Source: Desulfovibrio sp. JC022 (lineage in GTDB: Bacteria > Desulfobacterota > Desulfovibrionia > Desulfovibrionales > Desulfovibrionaceae). Taken from it: a stretch of 64,000 bases of DNA. Positions 46,369 to 56,587 of this stretch are shown one piece after another. Below the pieces are notes generated by a model. It was not told the DNA's origin, searched no databases, and worked only from the letters and a program-made list of their open reading frames with translations. Position 1 is the stretch's first letter. The number at the start of each line of letters is the position of its first letter. Location: positions 278,385-342,384 of the forward strand of contig NZ_VOPZ01000005.1 of NCBI RefSeq assembly GCF_010470665.1. Direction: 5' to 3'. A program made the translations under genes and the position numbers.

Positions 46369-47219
46369 GATGCCACCTCCCCTAATTTCTGTCGGGTAAG
46401 TTTAAGCCCGATCCAAATGATCAGTGAACTTAAAATCAGCAGCAGAAAGCCGAAAGCCGAACCCTGATTCCAGTTGAAGCTGGCAATGAACTGATTGTAA
46501 ATCTGCTCTGTAAACCAGAGGGAATTCTTGCCGCCCATAAGGTTCGGGGTCAGGTAGTTGCCCAGCACAAGCATGAAGACAACAATGGAACCGGAGGTGA
46601 TGCCCGGCTTGCAATGAGGAATGATGATGGTCCGCCAGATTGTCCACTGCCCGGCCCCCAGATCATGGGCAGCTTCGATAAGGCTGTCGTCAAGACTCTC
46701 CATTACTGAAACCAACGGCACAACCATAAACAGCATGGAAGTATAAACCAGCCCCATGATCATGGTCGCATCATTGTAAAGCATCTCAACGGGCTTATCG
46801 ATCAGCCCGATCTTGAGCATGAAAAAGTTAAGCACCCCGGATTCACGCAGCAGGATCATCCAGCCGTAAATGCGGACCAGCTCACTGACCCAGAACGGCA
46901 GCAAAAGCATGATCATAAGCGCGCCCTGAACCCGCGTTCTGGCCAGCTTGGCAATATAAAATGAGACCGGCATGGAAAGCAGGAAAACAACAAATGTAGT
47001 GATAATGGCGTAAAGGCAGGTACGCACGAAAGTAAGCCAGTAGATGGGCTCATCAAAAAAATTAAAATAATTCTGGAAAGTCCAGATCATGTCGCCGTAA
47101 TCATTCTCGCCCCTGAAGCTCATGGTCAGCAAATCACAGAGCGGCAATACTATCAGCAAAGACAGCCACATAATGACCGGAGCGAAAAAAATCCAGAAAA
47201 CCATTCTTGAACGGACCAT
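46365..47219 (-). CDS. potB: Spermidine/putrescine ABC permease PotB
   Basis: 284-aa inner-membrane permease with about six helices. The EAA loop is SLIEAAHDLGAGQWTIWRTIIIPHCKPG. ATG 47219 is preferred: GGAGG lies just upstream and the codon follows the potA stop by one base, whereas the longer in-frame reading would run 80 bp into potA. Together with PotC it forms the channel energised by PotA. Confidence 0.9.
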   Translation of the reverse strand: MVRSRMVFWIFFAPVIMWLSLLIVLPLCDLLTMSFRGENDYGDMIWTFQNYFNFFDEPIYWLTFVRTCLYAIITTFVVFLLSMPVSFYIAKLARTRVQGALMIMLLLPFWVSELVRIYGWMILLRESGVLNFFMLKIGLIDKPVEMLYNDATMIMGLVYTSMLFMVVPLVSVMESLDDSLIEAAHDLGAGQWTIWRTIIIPHCKPGITSGSIVVFMLVLGNYLTPNLMGGKNSLWFTEQIYNQFIASFNWNQGSAFGFLLLILSSLIIWIGLKLTRQKLGEVAS

Positions 47220-47220
47220 A

Positions 47221-48303
47221 TTATTCCTCCGCCCCGAAACAGATACCTGAATCAGGATGCCACCCCACAGCGATTTCATTACCCGGTTCAATATGATCAA
47301 AACGGCGATTCTGGGGCAGGCTGACGATAAGTTCGTGGTCCTCTTTGGTTACGGTCAGCAAACGACTGTTAGCTCCGTCAAAAAGAATGCTCTTCACCGT
47401 GACCTCAAAGACATTCAAGCCACTGCGGTCCTTGGGTTCAATAAGCATGGCTTCAGGGCGCAGGAAAAGATCGGCCCGCCCGCCGCAGGAACAAGCTCCG
47501 TGAGGCTTGGTTTGAAATGAATACCCTTCGTCAGTAACAATACGGACTTTTTCATTATCGCTCTCAACGACCTTTCCGCTCCATTTGTTGTTATCACCCA
47601 CAAACTGGGCCACAAACGGGGTCGCGGGCTTTCCGTAAAGTTCCTGCGGGCTGCCCACCTGCTCGAATCGACCGTTATTCATGACCGCAACCCGGTCAGA
47701 CATGACCAGAGCCTCGGACTGATCGTGGGTAATGTAGATAAAGGTCGTTCCCACTTTGGCCTGCAACTTTTTAAGCTCCACCTTCATCTGCTCGCGCAGC
47801 TTCAGATCCAGAGCACCCAAAGGTTCATCAAGCAGCAGCACAGAAGGCTCCAGCACCAGACAACGCGCAATTGCCACCCGCTGTTTCTGCCCCCCGGAAA
47901 GCTGGTTAATCTGCTTTGCGCCGTAACCGGGCAGTCCGACCCTTTCGAGAATGGCCTCAGTCTTCTTTTGAATATCAACAGCTCCGACTCCGCGCCTTTT
48001 CAGCCCGAAAGCGATATTTTCAGAAACATTCATCATGGGAAACAGAGCCAGATGCTGGAAAACCAGATTAACCGGACGTTTATTTGGCGGCACACCGATC
48101 ATGGAGCCGCCCCGAATTTCAATATCCCCGGAAGTAGGCTCCTCAAATCCGGCAATCATACGCAGCAAAGTGGTCTTGCCACAGCCGGAAGGCCCCAGAA
48201 TAGAGAAAAATGATCCGGCAGGAACATCAAACGAGACACCATCGACAGCGGTAAAGTCACCGAATTTCTTCACCATATCAGAGACAGAAAGATCGTTAAT
48301 CAT
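47221..48303 (-). CDS. potA: Polyamine ABC transporter ATPase PotA
   Basis: 360-aa ATPase. Walker A is [13 protein letters not shown], the signature is [14 protein letters not shown], Walker B is [12 protein letters not shown] and the switch His is in THDQSEAL. The C-terminal third is the TOBE regulatory domain with RPEAMLIEP. The order potD-potA-potB-potC and tight spacing indicate one operon. Homology favours spermidine or putrescine, but related ATPases serve other cations and sugars, so the substrate rests on the PotD-like binding protein. Confidence 0.92.
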   Translation of the reverse strand: MINDLSVSDMVKKFGDFTAVDGVSFDVPAGSFFSILGPSGCGKTTLLRMIAGFEEPTSGDIEIRGGSMIGVPPNKRPVNLVFQHLALFPMMNVSENIAFGLKRRGVGAVDIQKKTEAILERVGLPGYGAKQINQLSGGQKQRVAIARCLVLEPSVLLLDEPLGALDLKLREQMKVELKKLQAKVGTTFIYITHDQSEALVMSDRVAVMNNGRFEQVGSPQELYGKPATPFVAQFVGDNNKWSGKVVESDNEKVRIVTDEGYSFQTKPHGACSCGGRADLFLRPEAMLIEPKDRSGLNVFEVTVKSILFDGANSRLLTVTKEDHELIVSLPQNRRFDHIEPGNEIAVGWHPDSGICFGAEE

Positions 48304-48336
48304 GAAATATCGTCCGGGGATAAAAAATTAAACAAA

Positions 48337-48362
48337 GGCGGAGAGTCCGAAGACCCTCCGCC
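48337..48362 (-). terminator. Partial terminator between potD and potA
   Basis: GGCGGAG-GTC pairs with GAC-CTCCGCC around a TTCG tetraloop on the minus strand, followed by TTTGTTT. It probably lowers transcription of the ABC genes relative to the binding-protein gene. Confidence 0.65.
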
Positions 48363-48387
48363 ATAGATATTACTATTTCAGCAACCC

Positions 48388-49446
48388 TTAATTGGCAGCC
48401 TTAATTTTATCGAGGATCTTGCCTTCCATGCTTTCCAGCTTGGCAGGCACCGGGGGATACCACTTGATGTTGTCAATAACTGACTGAGGAAAGGAGCGGG
48501 CAAAGTTATCCGCAACAGCCTTATCTGTGAACTTCAGAGCATCTTTGGAGGCAGTGGCATATTTTTCCTTGGAGGAGAAGTAACCGGCGTTTTCAGGCTT
48601 CATAGCGAAGTTGATCCACTTGTAGGCAGCGTCAACATTTTTAGCTTTGACCGGGATGGCGAAAGTATCAATCCAACCAAGGGCACCTTCTTTGGGAGCC
48701 TTGAAATCAATGGCCTTATTGTCGGTGTGAAGTTTCCATCCACCTGCATCCCAAGCCATGGCAACAAAGACTTCACCGGAACGCATGGATTCAAGCAGGG
48801 AATCGCCGTTAGCCCAGTAATTTTTAACAATAGGCTTGGATTTGATCAGGGTCTCGGCAATTTTGTCGAGCATGGCTTTGTATTCTTTGGGCTTGTCATA
48901 AAGAGCAAAGGGATCATAGCCGAGGGCAAAGCCCATGGCGATGAGGGTGGGTCTCTTAAGGCGGTAGCTTACGCGACCTTTATATTTAGGATCAATGAGA
49001 GCTTTAAAAGAATCTACGCCCGGAGCCTTATCACTGTTAACGATCAGTCCGGAAGTACCCCAGCAAAAAGGAGCAGCGTAAGATTTATCCTTAACAAGGG
49101 TGTTGGCTTTAACCGCGGTGAGCATTGAAGGAATGAACAGGCTGGAATCAAGCTTGGAGTAATCCATGGCCTGATACAGCTTGTATTTTTTCTGAACAGA
49201 AGAAATACGGTCCTGAGAAGGCTGGGCAAGGTCAAAACCAGCACCGCGGGTGGCCCGCAACTTGGCGATCATTTCTTCGTTGTTGGAAAAAGTAACCTCA
49301 ACCTTGATTCCGGTTTCTTTTTCAAAAGTGTCGATCAATTTCTGGGGGGCATACCCTTTCCAGGTTAACAATTTCAGAGTCTCCGCCTGAGCGGTTCCAG
49401 CCAGTGCAAACAGGGTCAACAAAGCAAATACAATAATCCTTTTCAT
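48388..49446 (-). CDS. potD: Polyamine-binding protein PotD/PotF type
   Basis: 352-aa periplasmic binding protein. Residues 1-21 are a signal peptide (ending AQA). The mature protein starts with LKLLTWKGYAPQKLIDTFEKE and contains GFDLAQPS and PFCWGTSGLIVNSD, the pattern of PotD/PotF. ATG 49446 has a GGAG site 7 nt upstream and gives a normal signal sequence. It captures the polyamine for PotABC. It is the first gene of the operon; a hairpin with a short T run separates it from potA. Confidence 0.92.
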   Translation of the reverse strand: MKRIIVFALLTLFALAGTAQAETLKLLTWKGYAPQKLIDTFEKETGIKVEVTFSNNEEMIAKLRATRGAGFDLAQPSQDRISSVQKKYKLYQAMDYSKLDSSLFIPSMLTAVKANTLVKDKSYAAPFCWGTSGLIVNSDKAPGVDSFKALIDPKYKGRVSYRLKRPTLIAMGFALGYDPFALYDKPKEYKAMLDKIAETLIKSKPIVKNYWANGDSLLESMRSGEVFVAMAWDAGGWKLHTDNKAIDFKAPKEGALGWIDTFAIPVKAKNVDAAYKWINFAMKPENAGYFSSKEKYATASKDALKFTDKAVADNFARSFPQSVIDNIKWYPPVPAKLESMEGKILDKIKAAN

Positions 49447-49647
49447 GACAAACTCCATATTTATGTAACAAACAAGCGAATAATTCCGTTAGTTGTTACA
49501 AGCACATACAAACACGAACACCACCAACTCGTCACAAAACAGCAAAGGTCACGTTACAGCCACAAGTGAATTTAAAGCAAGTTTTTTGACAAATTCCACA
49601 TATCGAAAACAATTTGTGCACTTTCGAAAACAACCGACCTATAAGAA

Positions 49648-49678
49648 AAGCCCTCCCGCGCAGAGCACGGAAGGGCTT
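49648..49678 (-). terminator. Terminator after the NSS transporter genes
   Basis: AAGCCCT pairs with AGGGCTT, with further CCG/CGG and GC pairing inside. On the minus strand TTTTCTTAT follows. It lies 25 bp after the small-subunit stop. Confidence 0.8.
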
Positions 49679-49702
49679 CAATCAATTCTATTCAGCTATG
49701 TC

Positions 49703-49798
49703 TTAATTGTTCTTAAAGGCAATACGGAAACAGGCACAAGCCCCGCCCCAGGTAATGCCGAGTCCGAAGAGCATCATGATAATTGCTGAAAATTCCAT
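49703..49798 (-). CDS. MetS-family NSS transporter small subunit (31 aa)
   Basis: A 31-codon gene directly after the NSS transporter gene, with an AAGGAG site overlapping the end of that gene. The product is a single hydrophobic helix: MEFSAIIMMLFGLGITWGG then ACACFRIAFKNN. This matches the MetS-type small subunits that accompany some NSS carriers; in Corynebacterium the methionine carrier MetP needs MetS. The spacing (2 bp between stop and start) and the following terminator support one operon and co-translation. Confidence 0.88.
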   Translation of the reverse strand: MEFSAIIMMLFGLGITWGGACACFRIAFKNN

Positions 49799-49800
49799 AC

Positions 49801-51309
49801 TTAGCTCCTTTTCAGGAAGTTTCTGTTGATACCGGTCACATTCACAAATCCGCCTTTACTGCGGGCGCAGGCAAGACCGAAGAGCAGGCAGATGACAAGC
49901 GTGGACCAGCCGAAGGCAACAGTGGCGGAAGTTGAGTAACCGCCGTAGTTCTCGGAAAGATCACCGATGAAGTTAGAAACCAGCATGAAACCGAGCATTG
50001 CCGGAACAACGAAGCGCAGGCTGTTAATCCAGAGTGCGCCGACCTTGATCTCGGAGGTCAGGTTCACGTGGTTGCGCAGGTCATCAAGTTTGCAGAACCA
50101 TGCGATGAAGATGATTTCAATGAATCCGCCCATGAGGATACCGAAGTTGTTGATGAAGTGGTCCACGATATCGAGCAGGAGCAGTCCGCCGCCGGTGGTG
50201 AAGGCAATGCTGACCAGAAAGCCGATGGCACACATGATGGTCGCCGCCATTTTACGGGAAACGTTCATCTTATCGATCAGCGCAGCAACAACAACTTCCG
50301 CAAGGGAAATCATGGAAGACAGCCCCGCAACGGTGAGCGCGAGGAAGAACAGGGTTCCGAAGAAAGCGGGGGCAGGCATCAGGTTTACCGCTGTGGGCAG
50401 GGTGATGAAGGCAAGCCCCACACCGGAACCGGCGACTTCACTGACCGGAACGCCCTGCTGAAGGGCCATGTAGCCCAGTACGCTGAAAATCATGATCCCG
50501 GAAATGATGCTGAAACCGCAGTTGATGAATACGGTCATACAGGCATTGTTGTTGATATCGGAATCCTTGGACAGGTAACTGGAATAAGAAATCATGATCG
50601 CAAAGCCGATGGACAGGCTGTAAAAGATCTGTCCGAATGCATCGGCCCAGACCTTGCCGTCCATGAGAGCGTGAAAGTCGGGCTTGAACAGCCACTGCAG
50701 ACCGTCAACAGCACCGGGAAGCATCAGCCCTCTACCGATAAAGATGAACACAAGCAGGAAAAGCAGGGGCATGAAAATTTTACTGATCCGTTCAATACCG
50801 CTTTTAACACCGGTGAACACAGCAATGAAAGTCATCAGCCATGCTGCGGCGGTGGCGGTAAGAATCTTGGTCTGAACGCCGCCCATATTCATGGGGGAAT
50901 CAGTCAGGCCGAGAAATTCTCCGAAGAAAAATTCCTTGGGAGACGCACCCCAGCCCTGAGTGAAGGCCAACAGAAAATAGTTGATGGCCCAGGCCACAAC
51001 CACCACGTAATATGTGGTGATGATGAAGGAAACCATGACCTGCCACCAGCCGAGCCATTCCCATTTCTTGGAAATAGAGGAAAAAACCTTGGGTGCGGAC
51101 CCTTTGAATTTCTGGCCCAGACCGAATTCAAGAATCATGAAAGGCATACCTGCGGCAAGCATGGCCACAAAATATGGAATGAGGAATGCGCCACCGCCGT
51201 TTTCATAAACCATGTACGGAAAACGCCAGATGTTTCCCAGTCCGATTGCGGAACCCACTGCGGCCATAATGAAGCCGGTACGAGAGCCCCATGTTTCTCT
51301 TTTCTGCAT
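49801..51309 (-). CDS. Sodium-dependent NSS-family transporter
   Basis: 502-aa LeuT-fold symporter with about 12 helices. The start WGSRTGFIMAAVGSAIGLGN with FPYMVYENGGGAFLIPY is the conserved TM1 sodium and substrate region, and SLSIGFAIMISYSSYL marks TM6. ATG 51309 gives the normal N-terminus and has an AAGGAG site 10 nt away. A MetS-type small subunit is encoded next. The substrate is probably an amino acid such as methionine or another neutral one, but cannot be fixed. Confidence 0.93.
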   Translation of the reverse strand: MQKRETWGSRTGFIMAAVGSAIGLGNIWRFPYMVYENGGGAFLIPYFVAMLAAGMPFMILEFGLGQKFKGSAPKVFSSISKKWEWLGWWQVMVSFIITTYYVVVVAWAINYFLLAFTQGWGASPKEFFFGEFLGLTDSPMNMGGVQTKILTATAAAWLMTFIAVFTGVKSGIERISKIFMPLLFLLVFIFIGRGLMLPGAVDGLQWLFKPDFHALMDGKVWADAFGQIFYSLSIGFAIMISYSSYLSKDSDINNNACMTVFINCGFSIISGIMIFSVLGYMALQQGVPVSEVAGSGVGLAFITLPTAVNLMPAPAFFGTLFFLALTVAGLSSMISLAEVVVAALIDKMNVSRKMAATIMCAIGFLVSIAFTTGGGLLLLDIVDHFINNFGILMGGFIEIIFIAWFCKLDDLRNHVNLTSEIKVGALWINSLRFVVPAMLGFMLVSNFIGDLSENYGGYSTSATVAFGWSTLVICLLFGLACARSKGGFVNVTGINRNFLKRS

Positions 51310-51691
51310 CTTGCTGTAACTCCTTAAAAAATCCGTCTCCGCAACAGCGACGCGGAATCGGCATGAATAAAAATGAACCGGAAACACCCGGACGGGCGAT
51401 CCTTCCTATTGAGGTCAGGGCTATGGGAATTTAAGACTTGCTTTTCAGCCTGTCCTCCCGGACAGAAGCACACTGCGGCACAGACGTTTCAACGTTCTCA
51501 ACGGGAAAAGGAATGTTTTGGACAGGATGACGGGAGCTGATAGCCCTTGGGGGTGAATTGATAGTCCAGATGCGGTATGGGGTCAACTGAGAATCGTCCA
51601 TTCTTTACAATTTGCGACATTTATCCACAATCCAGCAAAGAATAACTAAAAATATTGCCTATTTTTTCAAATTACCTAAAAAAAGTTAAAT
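51310..51691. other. Leader of the NSS genes
   Basis: 382 bp between the REC-GGDEF gene and the NSS gene. It has a CTGTCC/GGACAG hairpin with a 4-nt loop (51449-51464). I do not recognise a known riboswitch. No gene is seen. Confidence 0.5.
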
Positions 51692-52606
51692 CTACTCAGA
51701 ATAAAGTTCAAGGCAGTTTCGGCCTTTTTCTTTAGCCAGATAGAGAGCTTTATCTGCCTGATGAAGCAAGACATCGAATCCGTCGCCATTGTCCGGGACC
51801 ATACTGGCAACTCCGATGCTGACGGTGACCACAGAATTAAGACTTTCGCAATGGTCAATTTCCAATTTTTGTATATTGGCACGTAATTTTTCGGAAATGC
51901 GCAGGCCGCCCTCGCGATCGGTATCCGGGAGCAAAGCTACAAATTCCTCACCACCGTATCGGGCCACAAAATCAGTGGATCTATGCAGGCTTCCGGCCAA
52001 CTCCCTTGCCACAAGACGCAAGCATTCATCGCCCATGGCATGCCCATTTGAATCATTATACAATTTGAAAAAATCAATATCGATAAATGAAATCGTCAAA
52101 GGACTTTCATGACGCCGGGCACGCTGCCATTCTATCTTCAAACGCCCCTCAAGCTGTCTGCGGTTAGGCAAACCGGTCAGAGGATCAATCATGGAAAGCT
52201 CTTTGAGCATATCACGCTGCTTTTTCAATTCCAGCTGGGTTTTAACCCGCATTTTTACAATAGGCAGGCTGAACGGCTTGATAATATAATCCACAGCACC
52301 AATTTCAAGTCCTTTAGCCTCATCCTCAACCTGATCCCGTGAGGTGATAAAAATTACCGGAATCTCTTTTGTTTCAGGCTTGCTCTGCAATGCACGGCAG
52401 ACCTCATAACCATCCATTCCGGGCATAACAATATCAAGCAGTATGAGATCCGGAGGATCGTCTGAAGCAGCAATTTCAAGTGCACCGGGACCGTCAAGAG
52501 CGACAGACACGCGGTATTCATCAGCCAGTGCCGCTCCAAGCAGCTTGATATTCGCCGGGGCATCATCAACGATTAAAATTTTATATTTCAAATGCTCTAT
52601 GCTCAT
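51692..52606 (-). CDS. REC-GGDEF response regulator (diguanylate cyclase)
   Basis: 304-aa paralogue of the protein at 32478. The receiver has KILIVDDAPANI, LILLDIVMPGMDG and IKPFSLP. The GGDEF domain has ISFIDIDFFKLYNDSNGH, the active RYGGEEF and the RSTD inhibitory I-site in the normal place. It starts 3 bp after the stop of the Cache hybrid kinase, whose Hpt domain is the likely phosphate donor. It should raise c-di-GMP on stimulation of the TorT-linked system. Confidence 0.94.
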   Translation of the reverse strand: MSIEHLKYKILIVDDAPANIKLLGAALADEYRVSVALDGPGALEIAASDDPPDLILLDIVMPGMDGYEVCRALQSKPETKEIPVIFITSRDQVEDEAKGLEIGAVDYIIKPFSLPIVKMRVKTQLELKKQRDMLKELSMIDPLTGLPNRRQLEGRLKIEWQRARRHESPLTISFIDIDFFKLYNDSNGHAMGDECLRLVARELAGSLHRSTDFVARYGGEEFVALLPDTDREGGLRISEKLRANIQKLEIDHCESLNSVVTVSIGVASMVPDNGDGFDVLLHQADKALYLAKEKGRNCLELYSE

Positions 52607-52609
52607 TTT

Positions 52610-55600
52610 TTATTCATCCTGAATATTTTTAACCAGCCCGCTCAATTCTTCCAATTCCACCAAAGCCCCTTTGAAATCAAAGCCATTAATAGCTTTCCTG
52701 AGCCTGTCCAGAACAGAGCAGTATTTATCTTCGTTCATCCGTACTGCTATGATCTCAAACAAACTCTCTGCTCCGAAATCATTATTCATAAGGAGCTTTC
52801 TTAATTTCTCAAGTAACTCAGCAACTTCTGCCTCGGATTCAAGACCGGGCATAGCTTCAAGTACGACTTCGCGTTCAGGCAAGCTGCGGATTGACTCCAG
52901 CACCACCTCTAATTCTTCTTCATACGAATTTAAGAGCAAGTGCACTTTTTCATAATTCCTGTTCTGAACAGCCTGCTCCAGATCATTACAAATTGAATGC
53001 AGTGAAAGTGCAGAAAAATTACCGCAAACCCCTTTTAATGCATGGGCCAGTATCGCCAGTTCATCTTCCTGCCCGCTATTAAACAATGCCCGCAAACGGT
53101 CTGCGGAGTCCGCATAATCGGCCTCAAAATCATCAAGCATGGAGTAAAACAACCCGGTCCTACCCAGCATCCTTTGCAGGGCTTCCTTAACATCAATACC
53201 CGGTAGGGAATCAGGCAATCCATTATTAATTTCGCACAACCTGCCTTCAGACGACATTCCCGTAAAAGAGCCGGAATCCTGCGCTGAAATCCACCTGCTC
53301 AGAGCTTCAAAAAGCTGGTGAGTATCAATAGGCTTGGAAACATAGTCATCCATTCCCGCATTAATGCACTTCTCCCGGTCCCCCTTCATGGCATGGGCTG
53401 TCATCGCTATGATGGGCAGTTCCTTAAATTTATCATTTTTCCTGATTTCAGCGGTTGCTTCCAGACCATCCATAACCGGCATCTGCACATCCATGAGTAC
53501 CGCGTCATATGAATTCTCCTTAACCTCTACAACGGCCTCAAGGCCATTGACCACAGCCTTTACATTCATGCCCACACATTCAAGAATATCCTGAGCGACA
53601 TTACGATTGATAGCATTGTCTTCCACCAGCAACACGGTTGCCCCGGACAGCCTGCGACCGAATTCCTCGGTATCGCTGCCTAAAGCGGACATTGTAGGCA
53701 CTTCATCACGTTTATACTCAAAAACATTCATCACCGTGTCGAAAAGCATGGATTGCTTGATAGGCTTGATGAGGAAAGCATTGACCCCGGCCTTTTCAGC
53801 ACGGACCATGACTTCCTCGCGCCCGAAGGCAGTCATCATGATAATGGGAGTCTCGCGAATAAAAGGATTCTTGCGAATGCGGGAAGTTACATCAATGCCG
53901 TCCATTCCGGGCATTTTCCAATCCAGAATAAGCAGCTTGTAAGGCTCATCCCCGGCAGCGGAAAGACGGGTCAAGGCATCCTCGCCGGAATCAACAGCAG
54001 TGACATTGAAACTAAGTGATTCAAGTGTCTCGCGCATAATTTCCCGCGCGGAATCATTATCATCCACAATAAGGACCTTAAGCCCTCGTAAATCAGGCGG
54101 AGTATGCACCAGATGGGCAGAAGGGGCGGAGCTTATACCGAATTCCACTGAAAAATAAAAAGTCGTCCCCTGACCGGGCCTGCTTTCGGCCCATATTTTA
54201 CCGCCCATGGCTTCCACCAGATGTTTGGTGATGGCAAGCCCAAGCCCGGTACCACCGAACTTTCTGGTGGTGGAACCGTCTGCCTGGGTAAACGCTTCAA
54301 AAAGATCGGGCAACACTTCTTCATCAATCCCGATGCCGGAATCGCTGACCGAAAAAGTCAGCATAGTCCTGTCCTTATTGACCGGTCCCGGATTGGCACG
54401 GACCACGACTTCCCCGGCATCAGTAAATTTAATCGCGTTATTTGTCAGATTGATCAGCACCTGACCTAGGCGGAGCGGGTCACCGATAAGCCGGGGCGGA
54501 ACCTTGGGAGCCACCGAGACCACCAGCTCAATCCCTTTATCAGAAGCATTGTTTGCAAAAAGATCGGAAAGATTCTCAACCACATCAGCCAGTTCAAATT
54601 CAGTCCTTTCAAGATCAAGTTTCCCGGCTTCAATCTTGGAAAAATCAAGAATATCATTGATGATGGCGAGCAAAGAGCGAGCCGAAAGCTTGATTTTATG
54701 CAAATAGTCCCGCTGCTTCGGAGTAAGGTCAGTGCGCAGGGCAAGGTCTGTCATGCCCAGCACCCCGTTCATGGGAGTCCTGATTTCATGACTCATATTG
54801 GCAAGGAATTCACTTTTGGAGCGGTTTGCCTCATCGGCAACCCTCTTGGCCTGTTCAAGTTCCAGAACTGTATCAGAAAGACGCAGGGCATGCTCTTTTT
54901 GCACATCGCGGGCTTTGCGAAGATCCTCAGCGTAACGCTCAAGGTCTTCTTCAGTTTTTTTGCGGTCAGTAATATCGGAAACAAATCCTTCCACTGCTTC
55001 CGGTATTCCGTCATCCCCGTAAACCCCCTGCCCTTTCTCCCAGACCCAGCGTTCATCACCATACTTGGTAGTAATCCGGTAGAGAAATTCAAATGTTTTA
55101 CGGACAGATACAGCTGCCTGAATTTCATCGTTTACTCTGTCCCGGTCTTCCGAAATTATCAGCTCCCGGTAATTAACCCCTTGGCTGGAAATCAATTCAT
55201 CTGGACGGTACCCGGTCAGCGCAAAAGTTCCTTCACTTGCAATTTCAAGACGCATTTCCCCGGAAAGACCACGGCGGTATGCCATCCCCGGAAGACTGCT
55301 CATCAGGGTACTCAGGGCGCGCTGACTCTCATGCAACTCACGGGTGCGCTCCTCAACCTTCTGCTCCAAGGTGGCCTGATAACTTTTGATCTCTTCTTCA
55401 GCCTTCCTGCGGATAACAATCTCTTCGCGCAGGGAATAGTTATATTCCTTCAACCTCTTCATAAAATTATTAAAATGGTCAGCCAGCAATCCCAGTTCAT
55501 CCCTGGCTTCCCGCTCCATGCTGACCGCAAGATCCCCTTCTTCAGCCTGCGCGAATTTTTCCTGCAATTCATTAATAGGTCTGGTCAGAGCATTGCCGAT

Positions 55601-56587
55601 AAAAATCGAAGTTACAGTCATCAGCAGCAGGGCAACTCCCATTGCAATAAGAATGACCAGCCCTATCTCATCAAGAGGTTGATAAAAATCAGACTTGTAC
55701 CCGGATGAGGCAACAATCCAGCCCAGCTCAGGAATATCGTTAAAATAAACAACTTTCTTGCTGGACTCAGCATCGCCGGGATTTCTCCAGTCGTACTCCA
55801 ATCTCCCATTCTTGAGTTTGATAATTTTTTCGATAACTTCTCTCTGGCCGGAGTTATCAAGTTCCTTATAAGTAACCCCTTCCAGCTCAGGATGAATCAG
55901 AAATTTACCTTCATAGTCAATAATGCTTGGATACCCGGTCTTACCAAATCCCAAACCCAGAAAATTTTCATGCAAATCATCCAGATTAACAATCTGGTTG
56001 AATTCATCACGATAGGAAGAAGCAGTTATGATCCAGTCCCAAGGCTGGAAATAAGTCATCGCCACCGCTTTGGGCCGGGCCTCTTTTTCAAGGGGTTCTT
56101 TCCAGTTATACTCAAGGTAACCGTTTTTCTGTTTAATCTGTTCCTTCACAAAAGAAAGACCGCTTAAATCCACCCCAAGCAGGCTCCGCTTCGGATGGAC
56201 CACCATTATGCCTTCGCTGTTAAGGCAATAAACCCTGCCGGTCCGGCCGATCCGCTGACTGAGAAAGGCCTGCGCCGCTCGTTTCCTGGCTTCTTCTTCA
56301 CTCAGTATCCCACGGCGCACCTGTCGCTGAAGCTGGTGGGCTATTTCATAATTTTTTTCTGCCACGGCCCGCATATAGTTTTTAATTGATGCGTCCGCAG
56401 TGGTTCGGACCATATTCAGGATGGTCTGGGTCGCTATTTTCAGATCCCCTTCAATGGTGTCCTGAATAATATTCTTGGCCTGCATAAAAATCAGACCACC
56501 GCCCACACCGAAAGCCAGCAGAAATGCGAATGAATAAGCTATGAACAGCTTATCACGAATGCGTATTCCACTAAAACGTTTAAACAT
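52610..56587 (-). CDS. Cache-domain hybrid sensor kinase with two receivers and Hpt
   Basis: 1325 aa. Helices at about 12-35 and 308-330 enclose two Cache-like sensor repeats (about 40-200 and 205-300), each with a G(R/K)TG(Y/R)V-type and HP motif. HAMP (about 330-385), a coiled coil and a PAS domain (about 420-545) follow. HisKA carries [18 protein letters not shown] with His600. HATPase has DSGIGID and GGTGLGLA. Receiver 1 (VLIVDDNDSAR, LILDWKMPGMDG) and receiver 2 (VLLVEDNAINRN, VLMDVQMPVMDG) look intact, and the Hpt has AHALKGVCGNFS. Its start is 1 bp from the stop of the TorT-like gene, so binding protein, kinase and REC-GGDEF form one operon. TorS has a different sensor domain. Confidence 0.93.
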   Translation of the reverse strand: MFKRFSGIRIRDKLFIAYSFAFLLAFGVGGGLIFMQAKNIIQDTIEGDLKIATQTILNMVRTTADASIKNYMRAVAEKNYEIAHQLQRQVRRGILSEEEARKRAAQAFLSQRIGRTGRVYCLNSEGIMVVHPKRSLLGVDLSGLSFVKEQIKQKNGYLEYNWKEPLEKEARPKAVAMTYFQPWDWIITASSYRDEFNQIVNLDDLHENFLGLGFGKTGYPSIIDYEGKFLIHPELEGVTYKELDNSGQREVIEKIIKLKNGRLEYDWRNPGDAESSKKVVYFNDIPELGWIVASSGYKSDFYQPLDEIGLVILIAMGVALLLMTVTSIFIGNALTRPINELQEKFAQAEEGDLAVSMEREARDELGLLADHFNNFMKRLKEYNYSLREEIVIRRKAEEEIKSYQATLEQKVEERTRELHESQRALSTLMSSLPGMAYRRGLSGEMRLEIASEGTFALTGYRPDELISSQGVNYRELIISEDRDRVNDEIQAAVSVRKTFEFLYRITTKYGDERWVWEKGQGVYGDDGIPEAVEGFVSDITDRKKTEEDLERYAEDLRKARDVQKEHALRLSDTVLELEQAKRVADEANRSKSEFLANMSHEIRTPMNGVLGMTDLALRTDLTPKQRDYLHKIKLSARSLLAIINDILDFSKIEAGKLDLERTEFELADVVENLSDLFANNASDKGIELVVSVAPKVPPRLIGDPLRLGQVLINLTNNAIKFTDAGEVVVRANPGPVNKDRTMLTFSVSDSGIGIDEEVLPDLFEAFTQADGSTTRKFGGTGLGLAITKHLVEAMGGKIWAESRPGQGTTFYFSVEFGISSAPSAHLVHTPPDLRGLKVLIVDDNDSAREIMRETLESLSFNVTAVDSGEDALTRLSAAGDEPYKLLILDWKMPGMDGIDVTSRIRKNPFIRETPIIMMTAFGREEVMVRAEKAGVNAFLIKPIKQSMLFDTVMNVFEYKRDEVPTMSALGSDTEEFGRRLSGATVLLVEDNAINRNVAQDILECVGMNVKAVVNGLEAVVEVKENSYDAVLMDVQMPVMDGLEATAEIRKNDKFKELPIIAMTAHAMKGDREKCINAGMDDYVSKPIDTHQLFEALSRWISAQDSGSFTGMSSEGRLCEINNGLPDSLPGIDVKEALQRMLGRTGLFYSMLDDFEADYADSADRLRALFNSGQEDELAILAHALKGVCGNFSALSLHSICNDLEQAVQNRNYEKVHLLLNSYEEELEVVLESIRSLPEREVVLEAMPGLESEAEVAELLEKLRKLLMNNDFGAESLFEIIAVRMNEDKYCSVLDRLRKAINGFDFKGALVELEELSGLVKNIQDE

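Noticed and set aside
50068-51327. Plus-strand open frame of 419 codons opposite the NSS transporter
   Set aside because: Antisense to a complete LeuT-fold gene; composition (His, Glu, Gly rich) shows it is a shadow.
51388-51690. Riboswitch (SAM, SAH or glycine) in the NSS leader
   Set aside because: None of the conserved core sequences of those classes could be found; only a simple hairpin is present.
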